Source: Helicobacteraceae bacterium
GTDB lineage: Bacteria > Campylobacterota > Campylobacteria > Campylobacterales > SZUA-545
Length of the DNA stretch: 33,289 nucleotides
Direction: 5' to 3'
NCBI GenBank assembly: GCA_031268655.1
Contig: JAIRWX010000076.1
Coordinates: 1-33,289, forward strand
Both the position numbers and the translations under genes were made by a program. Under the pieces are notes generated by a model. That model worked only from the letters and a program-made list of their open reading frames with translations. It ran no database searches and was not told the origin of the DNA. This document shows, piece after piece, positions 8,801-19,200 of the stretch. Each line of letters starts with the position of its first letter. Within the stretch, counting starts at the first letter, position 1.

Positions 8801-9778
8801 TTATTTTTTAGGCGCGATCGGCGCTGGAGTCGCTCCTCTGACGGCTCTTTGCTGAAGCGGCGATTCCAACCCGTCGGGATCGACGAAGGTAATTTTGTAA
8901 AATCGATCCGCTCCCTCTTGCGCAATAGATTCGCTCGCGGCGCTTGTCGGTTTGACCTCCGCGATTGACGAAAAGCCACCGTCCGCGGAATTGGAGGCGT
9001 AGATTCGATACGCGCCGCGCGCGTCTTCTCTAGCGCGATTCCATTTCAGATCAATCTTACCCCTGAGCCTCGTAGTGGCGGTTAATCCCGTTACGATCGG
9101 CGGCAGAGGTTTCGTCGCCGCGACGATCGCGTCGCTGGGTCTGCTTCTTAGGTTATCGAAGCTTACCGATATGATTCTGTATTCGTACTCCGCGCCGTCG
9201 GCTAGATCCTGATCGATAAACTCGGCGTGAAGCCTGCCCTCTAATCTATCGACGACGCGCCATTCGCCGCGCTTGTCGTCGCGCCGCTCGATAACGTAAC
9301 CGCTAATTCGCTCGTTGCTGTGCGGTCTGAAGATCACCTTTGCCTTGCGAGGCAAAACGTTTCCGCTCGCAAGCCAGCTGATCGGCTCGGGTTGAGGCAG
9401 AGTGGCGGCGGCGATCGCGGCGGACTTAGCCGATTCGCGCCCGTCCTTGACGAAGTAGGAGACGGCGTAGATGTACTGCCGCCCCTGCTTTATGTCGCTA
9501 ACGTCTAAAAAGTGGTTGCTGAAACGGTTTCGCGTAGCGCCAACGCGAACAAGCGGCGATCCTGTTTCGCCGCGATAAACGATGTAACCGACGATGTTCG
9601 GATCGTCCACCCCCTCCCACTCCAAACCGATGGCGGTTCTGTCGCTCAAAGCCTCTAAGCGCGGCGGCGCTTTCAGTTTGGGATCTAGTTTAAGCTCGGA
9701 CGGGATCGTCGGCTGCTGAACGCAGCCAAGCGTCAGCGCGGAAACGAGACAGAAAGCTATTTTCCTCAAGCAGCTCAT
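8801..9778 (-). CDS. FlpA-like lipoprotein with fibronectin type III domains
   Basis: A 325-residue lipoprotein with three fibronectin type III repeats (about 38-127, 130-225 and 228-320). I chose ATG 9778, seven bases after TGGAG; the in-frame ATG at 9796 would place this ribosome-binding site inside the gene. The signal peptide ends at LTLGC (Cys19). By gene order and domains it matches C. jejuni FlpA (Cj1279c), a fibronectin-binding adhesin. In repeat 2 residues 150-158 read FRPHSNERI, partly matching the WRPHPDFRV motif reported as the FlpA fibronectin-binding site. Host-binding activity in this organism is not established. The gene overlaps the end of rluD by 89 bp in a different frame. 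Confidence 0.85.
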   Translation of the reverse strand: MSCLRKIAFCLVSALTLGCVQQPTIPSELKLDPKLKAPPRLEALSDRTAIGLEWEGVDDPNIVGYIVYRGETGSPLVRVGATRNRFSNHFLDVSDIKQGRQYIYAVSYFVKDGRESAKSAAIAAATLPQPEPISWLASGNVLPRKAKVIFRPHSNERISGYVIERRDDKRGEWRVVDRLEGRLHAEFIDQDLADGAEYEYRIISVSFDNLRSRPSDAIVAATKPLPPIVTGLTATTRLRGKIDLKWNRAREDARGAYRIYASNSADGGFSSIAEVKPTSAASESIAQEGADRFYKITFVDPDGLESPLQQRAVRGATPAPIAPKK

Positions 9779-10664
9779 CAATATACTCCAAGTCAAGATT
9801 TAACCGCGCCAAAAACGGCTCGGGGAGCGGCGCGGCCGCCGTCAGCGTCTCTTTGCTGGAGGGGCGCGTCAAATAAAGCCGATAGGCGTGCAAAAAAAAC
9901 TGCCCGATTTTATCTTTTACGCCCTTATATCCGTATAAGGCGTCGCCGACGATATGAACGCCGATCGATCCTAAATGAACGCGAATCTGATGAGTGCGCC
10001 CGCTAAACAGCTTTGCGGCGACTAACGCCTCGCCGTTTCTAAGCTCGGCAAGCTGGACAAAGGCGCTTTTTGCGGCGCGCCCGCCCTCTACGACCGCCAT
10101 TCTCTTTCGATCGCGCGGATTTCGGGCTATGGGACGATCCACGACGCGATCATACTTTATCGTCCGATCTACAATCGCTAGGTAGTAACGCCCCATCGTT
10201 CGACTCTCAAGTTGGCGCGCAAGCGCGACGTGCGCTTCGTTTGTCTTTGCGATCGCCAACGCGCCGGTCGTCTCTTTATCGAGGCGATGCACAATTCCCA
10301 GGCGCTCGTCGCCCGCGATATTTGACAGCGCGTAGCCTTTAGCCTTGAGCCAATCGGTTAAAACCGCGCCTTTGTAGCTCGGCGCGGAGTGAACCGCTAT
10401 ACCGGCGGGTTTATTTATCACCAGCAGATCGTCGTCCTCGTACAGAACCGATATATCAAAATCGACGCTTCCGTTTTCGCTTCTAACGGGCGCCAAAGGG
10501 GGATTGACGGCAACGATCGCGCCCGCTTTCAGGATTTGCGAAGGTTTGCCCGCGCCGACGACGCAGTCCTCTTTGATCAGTCTGCGAGCCTCGTTCCGTC
10601 CGATTTTGAGCGCGTCGGCGACGAAACGATCGGCTCTTATTTCGCTTGAAACCTCGAAAGTTAT
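9690..10664 (-). CDS. rluD: RluD-family 23S rRNA pseudouridine synthase, apparent ATA start
   Basis: The enzyme isomerises uridine to pseudouridine in large-subunit rRNA. The catalytic motif HRLDKETTG (residues 126-134, nucleophile Asp129) is intact, as is the downstream GRTHQIRVH. The full-length reading is 324 residues, with an N-terminal S4 RNA-binding domain visible as RADRFVADAL..GRNEARRLIKE..V. That frame has no ATG, GTG or TTG between the upstream stop at 10728-10730 and the TTG at 10496, which lies after the S4 domain. The best-placed start is ATA at 10662-10664, behind AAAGG at six bases and overlapping the carA stop as ATAA, where the operon normally has ATGA. If ATA is not used, translation would begin at TTG 10496 and lose the S4 domain. 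Homologue of C. jejuni Cj1280c. Confidence 0.85.
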   Translation of the reverse strand: MTFEVSSEIRADRFVADALKIGRNEARRLIKEDCVVGAGKPSQILKAGAIVAVNPPLAPVRSENGSVDFDISVLYEDDDLLVINKPAGIAVHSAPSYKGAVLTDWLKAKGYALSNIAGDERLGIVHRLDKETTGALAIAKTNEAHVALARQLESRTMGRYYLAIVDRTIKYDRVVDRPIARNPRDRKRMAVVEGGRAAKSAFVQLAELRNGEALVAAKLFSGRTHQIRVHLGSIGVHIVGDALYGYKGVKDKIGQFFLHAYRLYLTRPSSKETLTAAAPLPEPFLARLNLDLEYIDELLEENSFLSRFRADAWLRSAADDPVRA

Positions 10665-11806
10665 GCGATACCTTTCGGCAAGGGCTGAACAAGCCCGGCG
10701 AACTGTTTGAACAGATAGCGCGACTCTCTAGGACCAGGACTCGCTTCGGGGTGGTGCTGAACGGAGAAGATCGGCTCGTCTTTGTATTGTACGCCCTCGA
10801 TCGTGCCGTCAAACAGATTGATATGGGTGATTTCGGCAATGTTCGAAATGTTTTCAGGCGCGGAATAGTTATGGTTTTGGCTGGTGATCTCCACCGCGCC
10901 GCTTCGCAGATTCTTGACGGGGTGGTTAGCGCCGTGATGTCCGAATTTGAGCTTGTAAGTTTCGTAGCCGTGCGCGATCGACAAGAGTTGATGACCAAGA
11001 CAGATTCCAAAGATCGGAATTTTGGCGTTTATCAGCTTTGTTATCTCGCGTATTTGATCTTTGAGCACAAGCGGATCGCCGGGTCCGTTGCTCAGAAAAA
11101 TCCCGCCGATCTGCCCGTCGGCAAAACGCGCCAGCAGGTCGTCCGCTTTCGTATTATACGGAACAACCTCGGTTTGCAGTCCGACGGCGGTTAGCTCGTT
11201 TAAGATGTTCAGCTTCGCGCCGAAATCAAAGACGACCACGCGCCTTGTTTGCTCCGGGGGACTATCGTAGCTTTGCGTTCGCCTATTCCACGCGCCCAAT
11301 CGGTGAATATAGGCGGTTTTCGCCCCCGCCTCGTCAAGAAAGTTAATTTGGCTCATTTTTGGCGCGCCGTCAAGCGCGGCGCGCAGATCGGCGTACGAGC
11401 TGAACTCGGTGGATATTACGGCGGTCATAGCGCCGTCTTTGCGTATCAGTTTCGTCAAAGCCCGCGTATCGACGTTATGAACGCCGACTATCTTGCTACG
11501 CTTCAAAAAATCGCCGAGCGGCTCTTCAGATCGGTAATTGGACGGAACGTTCTGATAGTTGCGGACAATAACGGCGCGAGCGAAAATCCCCGCGCTTTCG
11601 TTGTCGTTTTTATTGACCCCGACCACGCCGATTTCGGGCATGGTAAAGACGATAAACTGTCCGGCGTAGCTTGGATCGGTGATAATTTCCTGATAGCCGC
11701 TTAACGAGGTGTTAAAGATGATTTCTCCGCACGCCGTACCCTTAGCGCCAAAACTCTCGCCCTCGATCAGTATGCCGTTTTCAAGGTACAGATACGCCGC
11801 GCTCAT
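10661..11806 (-). CDS. carA: Carbamoyl-phosphate synthase small (glutaminase) chain
   Basis: A 381-residue class I glutamine amidotransferase subunit that supplies ammonia to CarB. The catalytic triad is visible: Cys269 in GICLGHQ, and His352 and Glu354 in VQHHPEASPGP. The N-terminal CPSase small-chain domain (ENGILIEGESFGA..GEIIFNTSLSGYQEI) is complete. The ATG overlaps the stop of the DUF507 gene (ATGA), and the gene's own TAA overlaps the rluD start. The partner carB is about 8 kb away in its own unit. Confidence 0.97.
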   Translation of the reverse strand: MSAAYLYLENGILIEGESFGAKGTACGEIIFNTSLSGYQEIITDPSYAGQFIVFTMPEIGVVGVNKNDNESAGIFARAVIVRNYQNVPSNYRSEEPLGDFLKRSKIVGVHNVDTRALTKLIRKDGAMTAVISTEFSSYADLRAALDGAPKMSQINFLDEAGAKTAYIHRLGAWNRRTQSYDSPPEQTRRVVVFDFGAKLNILNELTAVGLQTEVVPYNTKADDLLARFADGQIGGIFLSNGPGDPLVLKDQIREITKLINAKIPIFGICLGHQLLSIAHGYETYKLKFGHHGANHPVKNLRSGAVEITSQNHNYSAPENISNIAEITHINLFDGTIEGVQYKDEPIFSVQHHPEASPGPRESRYLFKQFAGLVQPLPKGIA

Positions 11807-12459
11807 AGCCCCAGCTTTCTTAGCTCTTCTTCGTAGTATTTGGCGAAAAGAATATCGTACTCTTCCGCGCCGCGAACAAGACGGCGTTTGTAGCTTTTGA
11901 GCTTTTCATGCACCTTGTCCTCAAGCTCTTCCTGCCTTCGCCCGTAGTCCAAAATCGCCTTGCCGATGGTATTTTTGACGCGATTTTCATCGACGTAGCG
12001 GATCAGATCGCCTTCGTACAGATCGTCTAAAATTCTGTGCGCCAGATTGTTGGCGCGTCCGTCATTATCAAGAATCAACCCATTCTCGGCGGCAATTTTG
12101 CGTTTGATTAGCCAAAAAAGCTTCTTGGGATCAAAGTTGGAGATCAGCCACTCAAACTCTTTACGCTCGTCTTTTTCAAATCTGTCCACGTCGATCAGCG
12201 ACGATAGTATCCCGTCGTCGTCCGTAATCGCTCCGATATTGCCCGACTGAATAAACGGCGCTTTGTCCTCAAGCTCGTCGATAATATCGTTTACCTCGCC
12301 GTCGACGGCTCTTTCAAGTTTAAACTCCTCCTCCAGACGCTTAAGAGCCGCGCCTATCACGGGCGCGTCGCCATGCGTCAGAGTTACAAGTTTGCTGTTG
12401 ACTAGATCGCGGGCTATTTTTTCGGCTATAAATCTAATATGCTCATTTGACAACCGCAT
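11803..12459 (-). CDS. DUF507 family protein
   Basis: A 218-residue soluble, highly charged protein of the DUF507 family, whose function is unknown. It looks like two similar halves (MRLSNEHIRFIAEKIARDL near the start, and LAHRILDDLYEGDLI..ENRVKNTIGKAI in the second half), as I recall for campylobacterial members. It lies between the MotE-like gene and carA, as in C. jejuni. A strong ribosome-binding site (GGAGGG) precedes the ATG, and a predicted -10 lies 27 bases upstream, so this gene may start a sub-transcript for carA-rluD. Confidence 0.85.
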   Translation of the reverse strand: MRLSNEHIRFIAEKIARDLVNSKLVTLTHGDAPVIGAALKRLEEEFKLERAVDGEVNDIIDELEDKAPFIQSGNIGAITDDDGILSSLIDVDRFEKDERKEFEWLISNFDPKKLFWLIKRKIAAENGLILDNDGRANNLAHRILDDLYEGDLIRYVDENRVKNTIGKAILDYGRRQEELEDKVHEKLKSYKRRLVRGAEEYDILFAKYYEEELRKLGL

Positions 12460-12486
12460 AGAAGCCCTCCGCTAATTAAGTCGCCA

Positions 12487-12492
12487 ATTTTA
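12487..12492 (-). promoter_or_regulatory. Predicted internal -10 element before DUF507-carA
   Basis: TAAAAT on the minus strand, in TGTAAAATTGGCG, 27 bases upstream of the DUF507 ATG. It lies in the only sizeable gap (45 bp) of this otherwise overlapping operon. It would let carA and the genes behind it be expressed separately from purA. Pattern-based only. Confidence 0.4.
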
Positions 12493-12504
12493 CACCATTG
12501 GCGG

Positions 12505-13044
12505 TTAGTCCGCGCTTGCGGAGACGTTTTTATCTTTTGTAAAAGGCGGTCCCTCGTGCAGAATAGCGGTTATCGCGGCGGCGTTCATCGGCTCGATCCG
12601 AGACAAAACGGCGGCGGCGATTTTAGAATCCAGCCTGCTTAAAATATCGGCGGCAAGATAGGGATCGAGCGCGTTCATAATTTCGCCGGCGTTGGAGGCT
12701 TTCATGCCCGAATATAGATCGGTTACCTTGCCGTCTTTCATCTCGCCGATTCGCGACAGCAGACTTTCCTGCGTCTTGATCGCCGATTCGATCTTGGCTC
12801 TCTCCTCCTCGATCGCCTTAAGATCGGCGGCGATTTTTTCCTCTCTTGCCTTTACCAGATCCTCTTTTTCGGCAAGTACTCGCTTTGTCGCCTCGCCCAA
12901 AGCGTCAAGCTCGTTTTTGGATCTATCCAGACGATCCACCTCGAACAGAATCTCGTTTTTGCGCGCCTCAAAAATAGCGTTGCAGTCGCTCTCGTCGGCG
13001 ATAGCCCCCGCCGCCAGACAAACCAAAAGTAAAGCCGCTCTCAC
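12505..13044 (-). CDS. MotE-like flagellar accessory protein (coiled coil plus MgtE_N-like domain)
   Basis: A 179-residue exported protein. It has an N-terminal signal peptide (about 1-16), a coiled coil from about 35 to 100, and a C-terminal domain with MgtE_N/FliG-like repeats (LDPYLAADILSRLDSKIAAAVLSRIEPMNAAAI), as in MotE and flagellar-linked PDP proteins. It starts at GTG 13044, overlapping the FliJ-like gene (GTGA). It matches C. jejuni Cj1496c by order. I recall that protein as an N-linked glycoprotein affecting invasion and colonisation, and here a D-x-N-x-S sequon is present at residues 171-175 (DKNVS). The flagellar role is inferred from family and neighbour. Confidence 0.78.
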   Translation of the reverse strand: MRAALLLVCLAAGAIADESDCNAIFEARKNEILFEVDRLDRSKNELDALGEATKRVLAEKEDLVKAREEKIAADLKAIEEERAKIESAIKTQESLLSRIGEMKDGKVTDLYSGMKASNAGEIMNALDPYLAADILSRLDSKIAAAVLSRIEPMNAAAITAILHEGPPFTKDKNVSASAD

Positions 13045-13463
13045 CTTCCGCCTCTCAATATGTGGCGGGCGTTGATCGCAACGTCGTCAAGACGCTTGTT
13101 TTCGCTTCTTGTCGCGTTAAGCGCGATCGCCGCCTTGCGCTCGCGATCTAGGCGGTTTATCTTTTCATACTCTATATGCGCCCTTTTAAGATGAAAACGT
13201 AGCTGAAAAGCCTTCTGATGCAAAGCAAAAATCTCCTGTTGCGCGGTTTTTATCTCGCGGCGGCGAATCGCGCGATCGACCTCGAAATTTTTCAGATCGC
13301 CAAACGCGCCCGAGATTGGCCCGCGCGCCGAAGCCGTCTCAAGTTGCAAAGCCGACAGCGCGCGCTCTTTCAGCGCGATATTCGCCAAAACCTTGCCAAG
13401 CTCCCTTTGCAGTTCCTCCGCTTTGGCGTTTTTGATCTGGGCAAGCTGAAATAGTCCGCGCAT
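13041..13463 (-). CDS. FliJ-like flagellar export accessory protein
   Basis: A 140-residue protein that is almost entirely helical and charged, with heptad patterning (QLAQIKNAKAEELQRELG.., FQLRFHLKRAHIEYEKINRLDRERKAAI). Size, coiled-coil character and a place directly before the MotE-like gene fit FliJ-type export chaperones, which are too divergent for a motif-based call. It starts at ATG 13463, three bases after purA. It corresponds to C. jejuni Cj1497c. An unrelated coiled-coil protein cannot be excluded. Confidence 0.6.
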   Translation of the reverse strand: MRGLFQLAQIKNAKAEELQRELGKVLANIALKERALSALQLETASARGPISGAFGDLKNFEVDRAIRRREIKTAQQEIFALHQKAFQLRFHLKRAHIEYEKINRLDRERKAAIALNATRSENKRLDDVAINARHILRGGR

Positions 13464-13466
13464 CGC

Positions 13467-14723
<1,257 letters not shown>

Positions 14724-14748
14724 TCACAATTCGTTCACATAGACTTTT

Positions 14749-14754
14749 TACGAT
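14749..14754 (+). promoter_or_regulatory. Possible -10 element for the cus operon
   Basis: TACGAT on the plus strand, preceded by a T run (GACTTTTTACGAT), 32 bases upstream of the cusF-like ATG. It is a weaker match than the other promoters. No clear CusR- or CueR-type dyad operator was seen nearby. Confidence 0.3.
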
Positions 14755-14786
14755 ACGGCGGTTTTAATTTAATCGGGAGCAATACA

Positions 14787-15119
14787 ATGAAAACATCTCT
14801 GATCTTCGCCGCCGCGCTCGCGCTCGCGCCGCTAAGTTTCGCGTCCGATCATCGCGATCATCGCGGCGCGGACGCGCCGACGCCGATAGCGACGACGGGC
14901 TACGTGCGCGCGATTGACGCGGACGGCAAAAGGCTGACTATCGAACACGACGCGATTCCAGCCCTGAACTGGCCTAGTATGACGATGCGGTTTGCCTACG
15001 AAAACGACGAGACTATCCAAGATATAACGGCGGGCAGCAAGGTAAAATTTGATTTCATTCAAAAAGGACGCGTAAGCCTGATACAGAATATAAGTACTGT
15101 GCCTGCGGAGGCGGAATAA
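14787..15119 (+). CDS. cusF: CusF-like periplasmic Cu(I)/Ag(I)-binding protein
   Basis: A 110-residue periplasmic metallochaperone that hands Cu(I)/Ag(I) to the CusBA pump. It has a signal peptide (about 1-19), then an OB-fold domain with the full CusF metal site: His54, Trp62, Met65 and Met67 in EHDAIPALNWPSMTMRF. These have the same spacing as H36/W44/M47/M49 of E. coli CusF. The open frame runs back to 14334, but ATG 14787 is right: GGGAG lies upstream and a signal peptide follows. The region after the signal peptide is His/Asp-rich (SDHRDHRGAD) and could also touch metal. First gene of the cus operon. Confidence 0.92.
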   Translation: MKTSLIFAAALALAPLSFASDHRDHRGADAPTPIATTGYVRAIDADGKRLTIEHDAIPALNWPSMTMRFAYENDETIQDITAGSKVKFDFIQKGRVSLIQNISTVPAEAE

Positions 15120-15172
15120 GTCTTTATTGCTTATAGTATCGCTAGGTTTACTAGACAATTAGGACGGCGAAC

Positions 15173-16276
15173 ATGAGAGCCATTTTGATCTTTGCGGCGC
15201 TGATTAGCCTAACTTGCGCCGACGATCGTAAAATTCTTTTTTGGTACGACCCCATGTATCCGAACGTAAAATTTGACGCGCCCGGTCCCTCGCCGTTTAT
15301 GGATATGGATCTGATCGCTAAATACGCCGACGGCGACGAGCGCGATGGATTTAAGATCGACGCCGCGCAGCGGCAGAATCTTGGACTTAAAACCGCGGTC
15401 GTTCGCTATGGCGCGCTTGATTTTTCCGGACGTTTTCCCGCCGTTATAGCGTTTAACGGACACCGCAAAGCGGTGGTGCAGCATCGCGCCGCGGGCTTTG
15501 TGGAGCGAGCTTACCCCTTTACGATTGGCGACTTTGTGAAAAAGGGCGAGCCGCTTTGCGATATTACCATTGTCGAGTGGGCGGAGGCGCAGAGCGAGTA
15601 CGTCGTTACGAGAAGCGAGACCGCGCTAAATCGTCTGCGGCTTGCGGGCATGAGCGACGAAGAAATTGAGGCGCTGAAGGCGAAACCCGTCGTCAAAACC
15701 CGTTTTACTATGAAAGCGCCAATCGACGGCGTTTTAACCGAATTTAATATGCGCGACGGAATGAACTTTGAAAAATCAAGCGTGGCGGCGACGATCGAAG
15801 GAATCGATCCGATCTGGATCAACGCCTTTATCCCCGAAAAACTTTCGCGCGGGATCGAGGGCGCAAAGTTCAGCGTCGCGATCGGCGAGAGCGAATACGC
15901 GCTACGCAACGCCAAGCTGCTGCCCAGCGGCGACCTCGAAACGAAAACTATCACTCTAAGAGCCGAGCTTCCAAACCCAAATCGCGCCTTTAAGCCAAAC
16001 GCCAACGCGATCGTAAAAGCCTCGATCGCAAGCGAGCGTATGCTTCTGATACCCAGCAGAGCTGTGATTGACGACGGCGTTTTGCCCCGCGTGATCGTCC
16101 TTGACGACGAAGGATACTTTGTCCCCAAAGCGGTAAAAATTATTGCCGAAGCGGGCGGGCTGACCGCGATCGAGGGGTTGCTGGAGGGAGAGAGCGTAGT
16201 TGAAACGGGTCTGTTTTTGATCGATTCGGAAGCAAATATCAACGGCGCGCTGGATCGCCTCAAAAAATATGATTAA
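15173..16276 (+). CDS. cusB: CusB-like RND efflux periplasmic adaptor
   Basis: A 367-residue membrane-fusion protein linking the CusA-type pump to an outer-membrane channel. It has a signal peptide (about 1-16). A short N-terminal metal-binding stretch carries Met28, Met43 and Met45 (DPMYPN ... PFMDMDL), at the same spacing as the M21/M36/M38 site of E. coli CusB. After this come a lipoyl/barrel-sandwich region ([30 protein letters not shown]), a short helical hairpin and beta-barrel domains. A ribosome-binding site (AGGA) lies 8 bases upstream of the ATG. It overlaps cusA by 8 bp, so the two are translationally coupled. Confidence 0.92.
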   Translation: MRAILIFAALISLTCADDRKILFWYDPMYPNVKFDAPGPSPFMDMDLIAKYADGDERDGFKIDAAQRQNLGLKTAVVRYGALDFSGRFPAVIAFNGHRKAVVQHRAAGFVERAYPFTIGDFVKKGEPLCDITIVEWAEAQSEYVVTRSETALNRLRLAGMSDEEIEALKAKPVVKTRFTMKAPIDGVLTEFNMRDGMNFEKSSVAATIEGIDPIWINAFIPEKLSRGIEGAKFSVAIGESEYALRNAKLLPSGDLETKTITLRAELPNPNRAFKPNANAIVKASIASERMLLIPSRAVIDDGVLPRVIVLDDEGYFVPKAVKIIAEAGGLTAIEGLLEGESVVETGLFLIDSEANINGALDRLKKYD

Positions 16277-19200
16277 CCGCCTAATCAACTTGTCGGTCGA
16301 AAACCGCTTTTTGATATGGACGGCTATGGCGCTGATAACCTTTATGGGCGTTTGGGCGATCAGGAACTCTCCCATAGACGCTCTGCCAGATCTAAGCGAC
16401 GCGCAGGTGATCGTACAGACAAGCTACGCGGGGCAGACGCCGCGCATCGTGGAAGATCAGATCTCCTATCCGCTTTCGACGTTGCTTATGAGCGTGCCGA
16501 AAGCCAAAACTGTCCGCGGATTTTCCGCTTTTGGCGAGTCGTTTATTTACGTTATCTTCGAAGATGGAACCGATCTTTACTGGGCGCGATCTCGCGTTTT
16601 GGAGTACTTAAACCAAGCCAAGCTGCCCGAAGGCGTTACGCCAAAAATAGGTCCCGACGCGACGGGCGTGGGCTGGGTTTACGAATACGCGCTCGTTGAT
16701 CGAAGCGGGACGCGCGATCTGTCGGAGCTAAGAGATCTGCAGGACTGGTTTTTAAGCTACGAGCTTCGCGCCGTACGCGGGGTCGCGGAGGTAGCGACCG
16801 TGGGCGGCGCGGTACGCGAGTTTCAAATCGTTCCGGATCCGCTCAAATTGCAGCGCTACAACATTGAATTTGGCGCGATCAAAGAGGCGCTTTCAAAGGC
16901 GAACGGCGAAATGGGCGGGAGCGCGATCGAGCTTGCCGAAGCAGAATATATGGTGCGATCAAGCGGATATTTGAAAACGATCGAAGATTTTGAGCGGATC
17001 TTACTGCGAAGCGATCAAAACGGCGCGCCCATCTATCTGAAAGACGTAGCCCGCGTGCAAATCGGAGCGCGCGCGAAGCGCGGCGTAGCGGAGCTTGACG
17101 GCGAAGGCGAGGTCGCGGGCGGCATTGTTATTATCCGAAGCGGCGCAAACGCGCGCGAGGCGATCCGCGAAGTAAAAACCAAACTGGACGAGTTGAAGCC
17201 GTCGCTTCCAAGCGGCGTCGAGATTGTGGAGACTTACGATCGAAGCGCGCTGATCGATCGCGCGATCGCCAATCTCGCAAGCAAACTGATCGAGGAGTTT
17301 ATCGTCGTCGCGCTCGTCTGCGCGCTCTTTCTGCGCCATATGCGATCGGCGTTCGCGGCGATTATCTCTCTGCCGCTTGGCGTTTTCATCTCGTTTATCG
17401 TTATGTACTTTCAGGGCATAAACGCCAACATTATGTCGCTTGGCGGCGTGGCGATCGCGATCGGCGCGATGGTTGACGCCGCGGTCGTTATGGTGGAAAA
17501 CGCGCACAAGACTTTGGAACGCCACAGGCGCAAACATGGAGAGATTGACGGCGGTACGCGAGCGAAGCTGATCGTCTCCGCGTCCGCCGAGGTGGGAGGC
17601 GCGCTGTTCGTCAGTCTGCTTATAATAACCTTTTCGTTTATTCCGATCTTTACGCTTCAGGGCGAGGAAGGACGGCTGTTTTCGCCTCTCGCGTTCACCA
17701 AAACCTACGCTATGGCGGGCGCGGCTCTGCTCGCGGTAACGGTCATACCCGCGCTGATGGTCGCGCTGATTCGGGGCAAAATCCCAAACGAGAACGACAA
17801 CGGGCTAAATCGATTTTTGATCGCCGCCTATCGTCCCGCGCTAAATCTCGCGCTGGCTTATCCTAAAACGACGATAGCGATAGCGATAGCGCTGCTTAGC
17901 GCCACCGTCTATCCAATTAAACAGATCGGCGGCGAATTTCTGCCGCAAATCGCGGAGGGCGATCTGCTTTATATGCCCTCGACTCTGCCCGGCGTTTCGC
18001 CCGCGCAGGCGACAAAACTGCTGCAAATATCCGATCGGCTGATCAAAACCGTGCCGGAGGTTCAGAGCGTTTTTGGCAAAGCGGGACGCGCCGAAACCGC
18101 CACCGATCCAGCGCCGATGTCGATGATTGAGACCGCGATCAGATTAAAGCCCAAAGAGGAGTGGCGCGAAGGCGTAACGTTAAACGACATAATCCGCGAG
18201 CTCGACGATCGCGTACGCTTTCCGGGCGTGGCGAATCTCTGGGCGCAGCCAATCAGAAGCCGAATCGATATGCTCTCGACGGGCGTGAAAAGCCCTATTG
18301 GGATCAGAGTTTCGGGACAGAATCTAGAGGCGATCGACAAAGCCGCCGATCATATCGCCGCGATCGCCCGCGAGGTTGACGGCGTTACCAGCGCGTTAGC
18401 CGAAAAACTGGCGGGCGGCAGATATATCAACATTGACTTTGATCGGGAAAATCTGGCGCGTTACAATATGACGATCGCCAAAGCGCAGGAGCTTGTGTCG
18501 ATGGCGATCGGAGGCGAAACGGCGGGCGAGGTTATCGACGGGACGCACCGCCACCCGATCGGCATTCGTTTGCCGCAAAGTTACCGCGACGGCGTAACGG
18601 CTCTGAAAAATATGCCGGTGGTTACGCCAAACAAAGAGCTGATCGCGTTAAGCGACATAGCCGACATAACCATAAGCGGCGGCGTTCCGATGTTAAAAAG
18701 CGAAAACGCCCGTCCAAGCGCGTGGATATATATCGACGCGCGCGGGCGCGATCTTGTCTCCATCGTGGAAGAAATACGATCAAAAATAGGCGAGCGCGCG
18801 GATATGACCGACATAAGCGTCGGCTTCACGGGGCAGTTCGAGCTGTTGCAGCGGGCAAACGATCGGCTTAAAACAATGGCGCCCTTTACGTTCGCGATCA
18901 TTTTCGTATTGCTGTTCGTCGCTTTTAAGAAACTAGACGAAGCGCTTTTGATATTATGCTCCGTTCCATTTGCTCTAATCGGGGGATTTTGGTTTTTATA
19001 TCTCGCGGGCTGGAATTTCTCGGTGGCGGCGGGAACGGGTTTTATCGCTTTGGCGGGTCTGGCGGCGGAGTTTGGCGTGGTTATGCTGATCTATCTGAAA
19101 GCCGCCGTGAAAAACTCGCCGCGCCCGATCGGCGACGCGGCGGCGCTGGACGACGCGTTGCGTTACGGCGCCGCGCAGCGGGTGCGTCCAAAGGCGATGA

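Noticed and set aside
10483-11010. 175-codon minus-strand frame overlapping carA and the start of rluD
   Set aside because: It is the +1 frame of carA with biased Arg/Ser composition; it does not join the rluD frame, so it does not solve the missing start.
15511-16263. 250-codon open frame opposite cusB
   Set aside because: Low-complexity Ser/Ile/Ala-rich reading on the non-coding strand of a well-supported gene.
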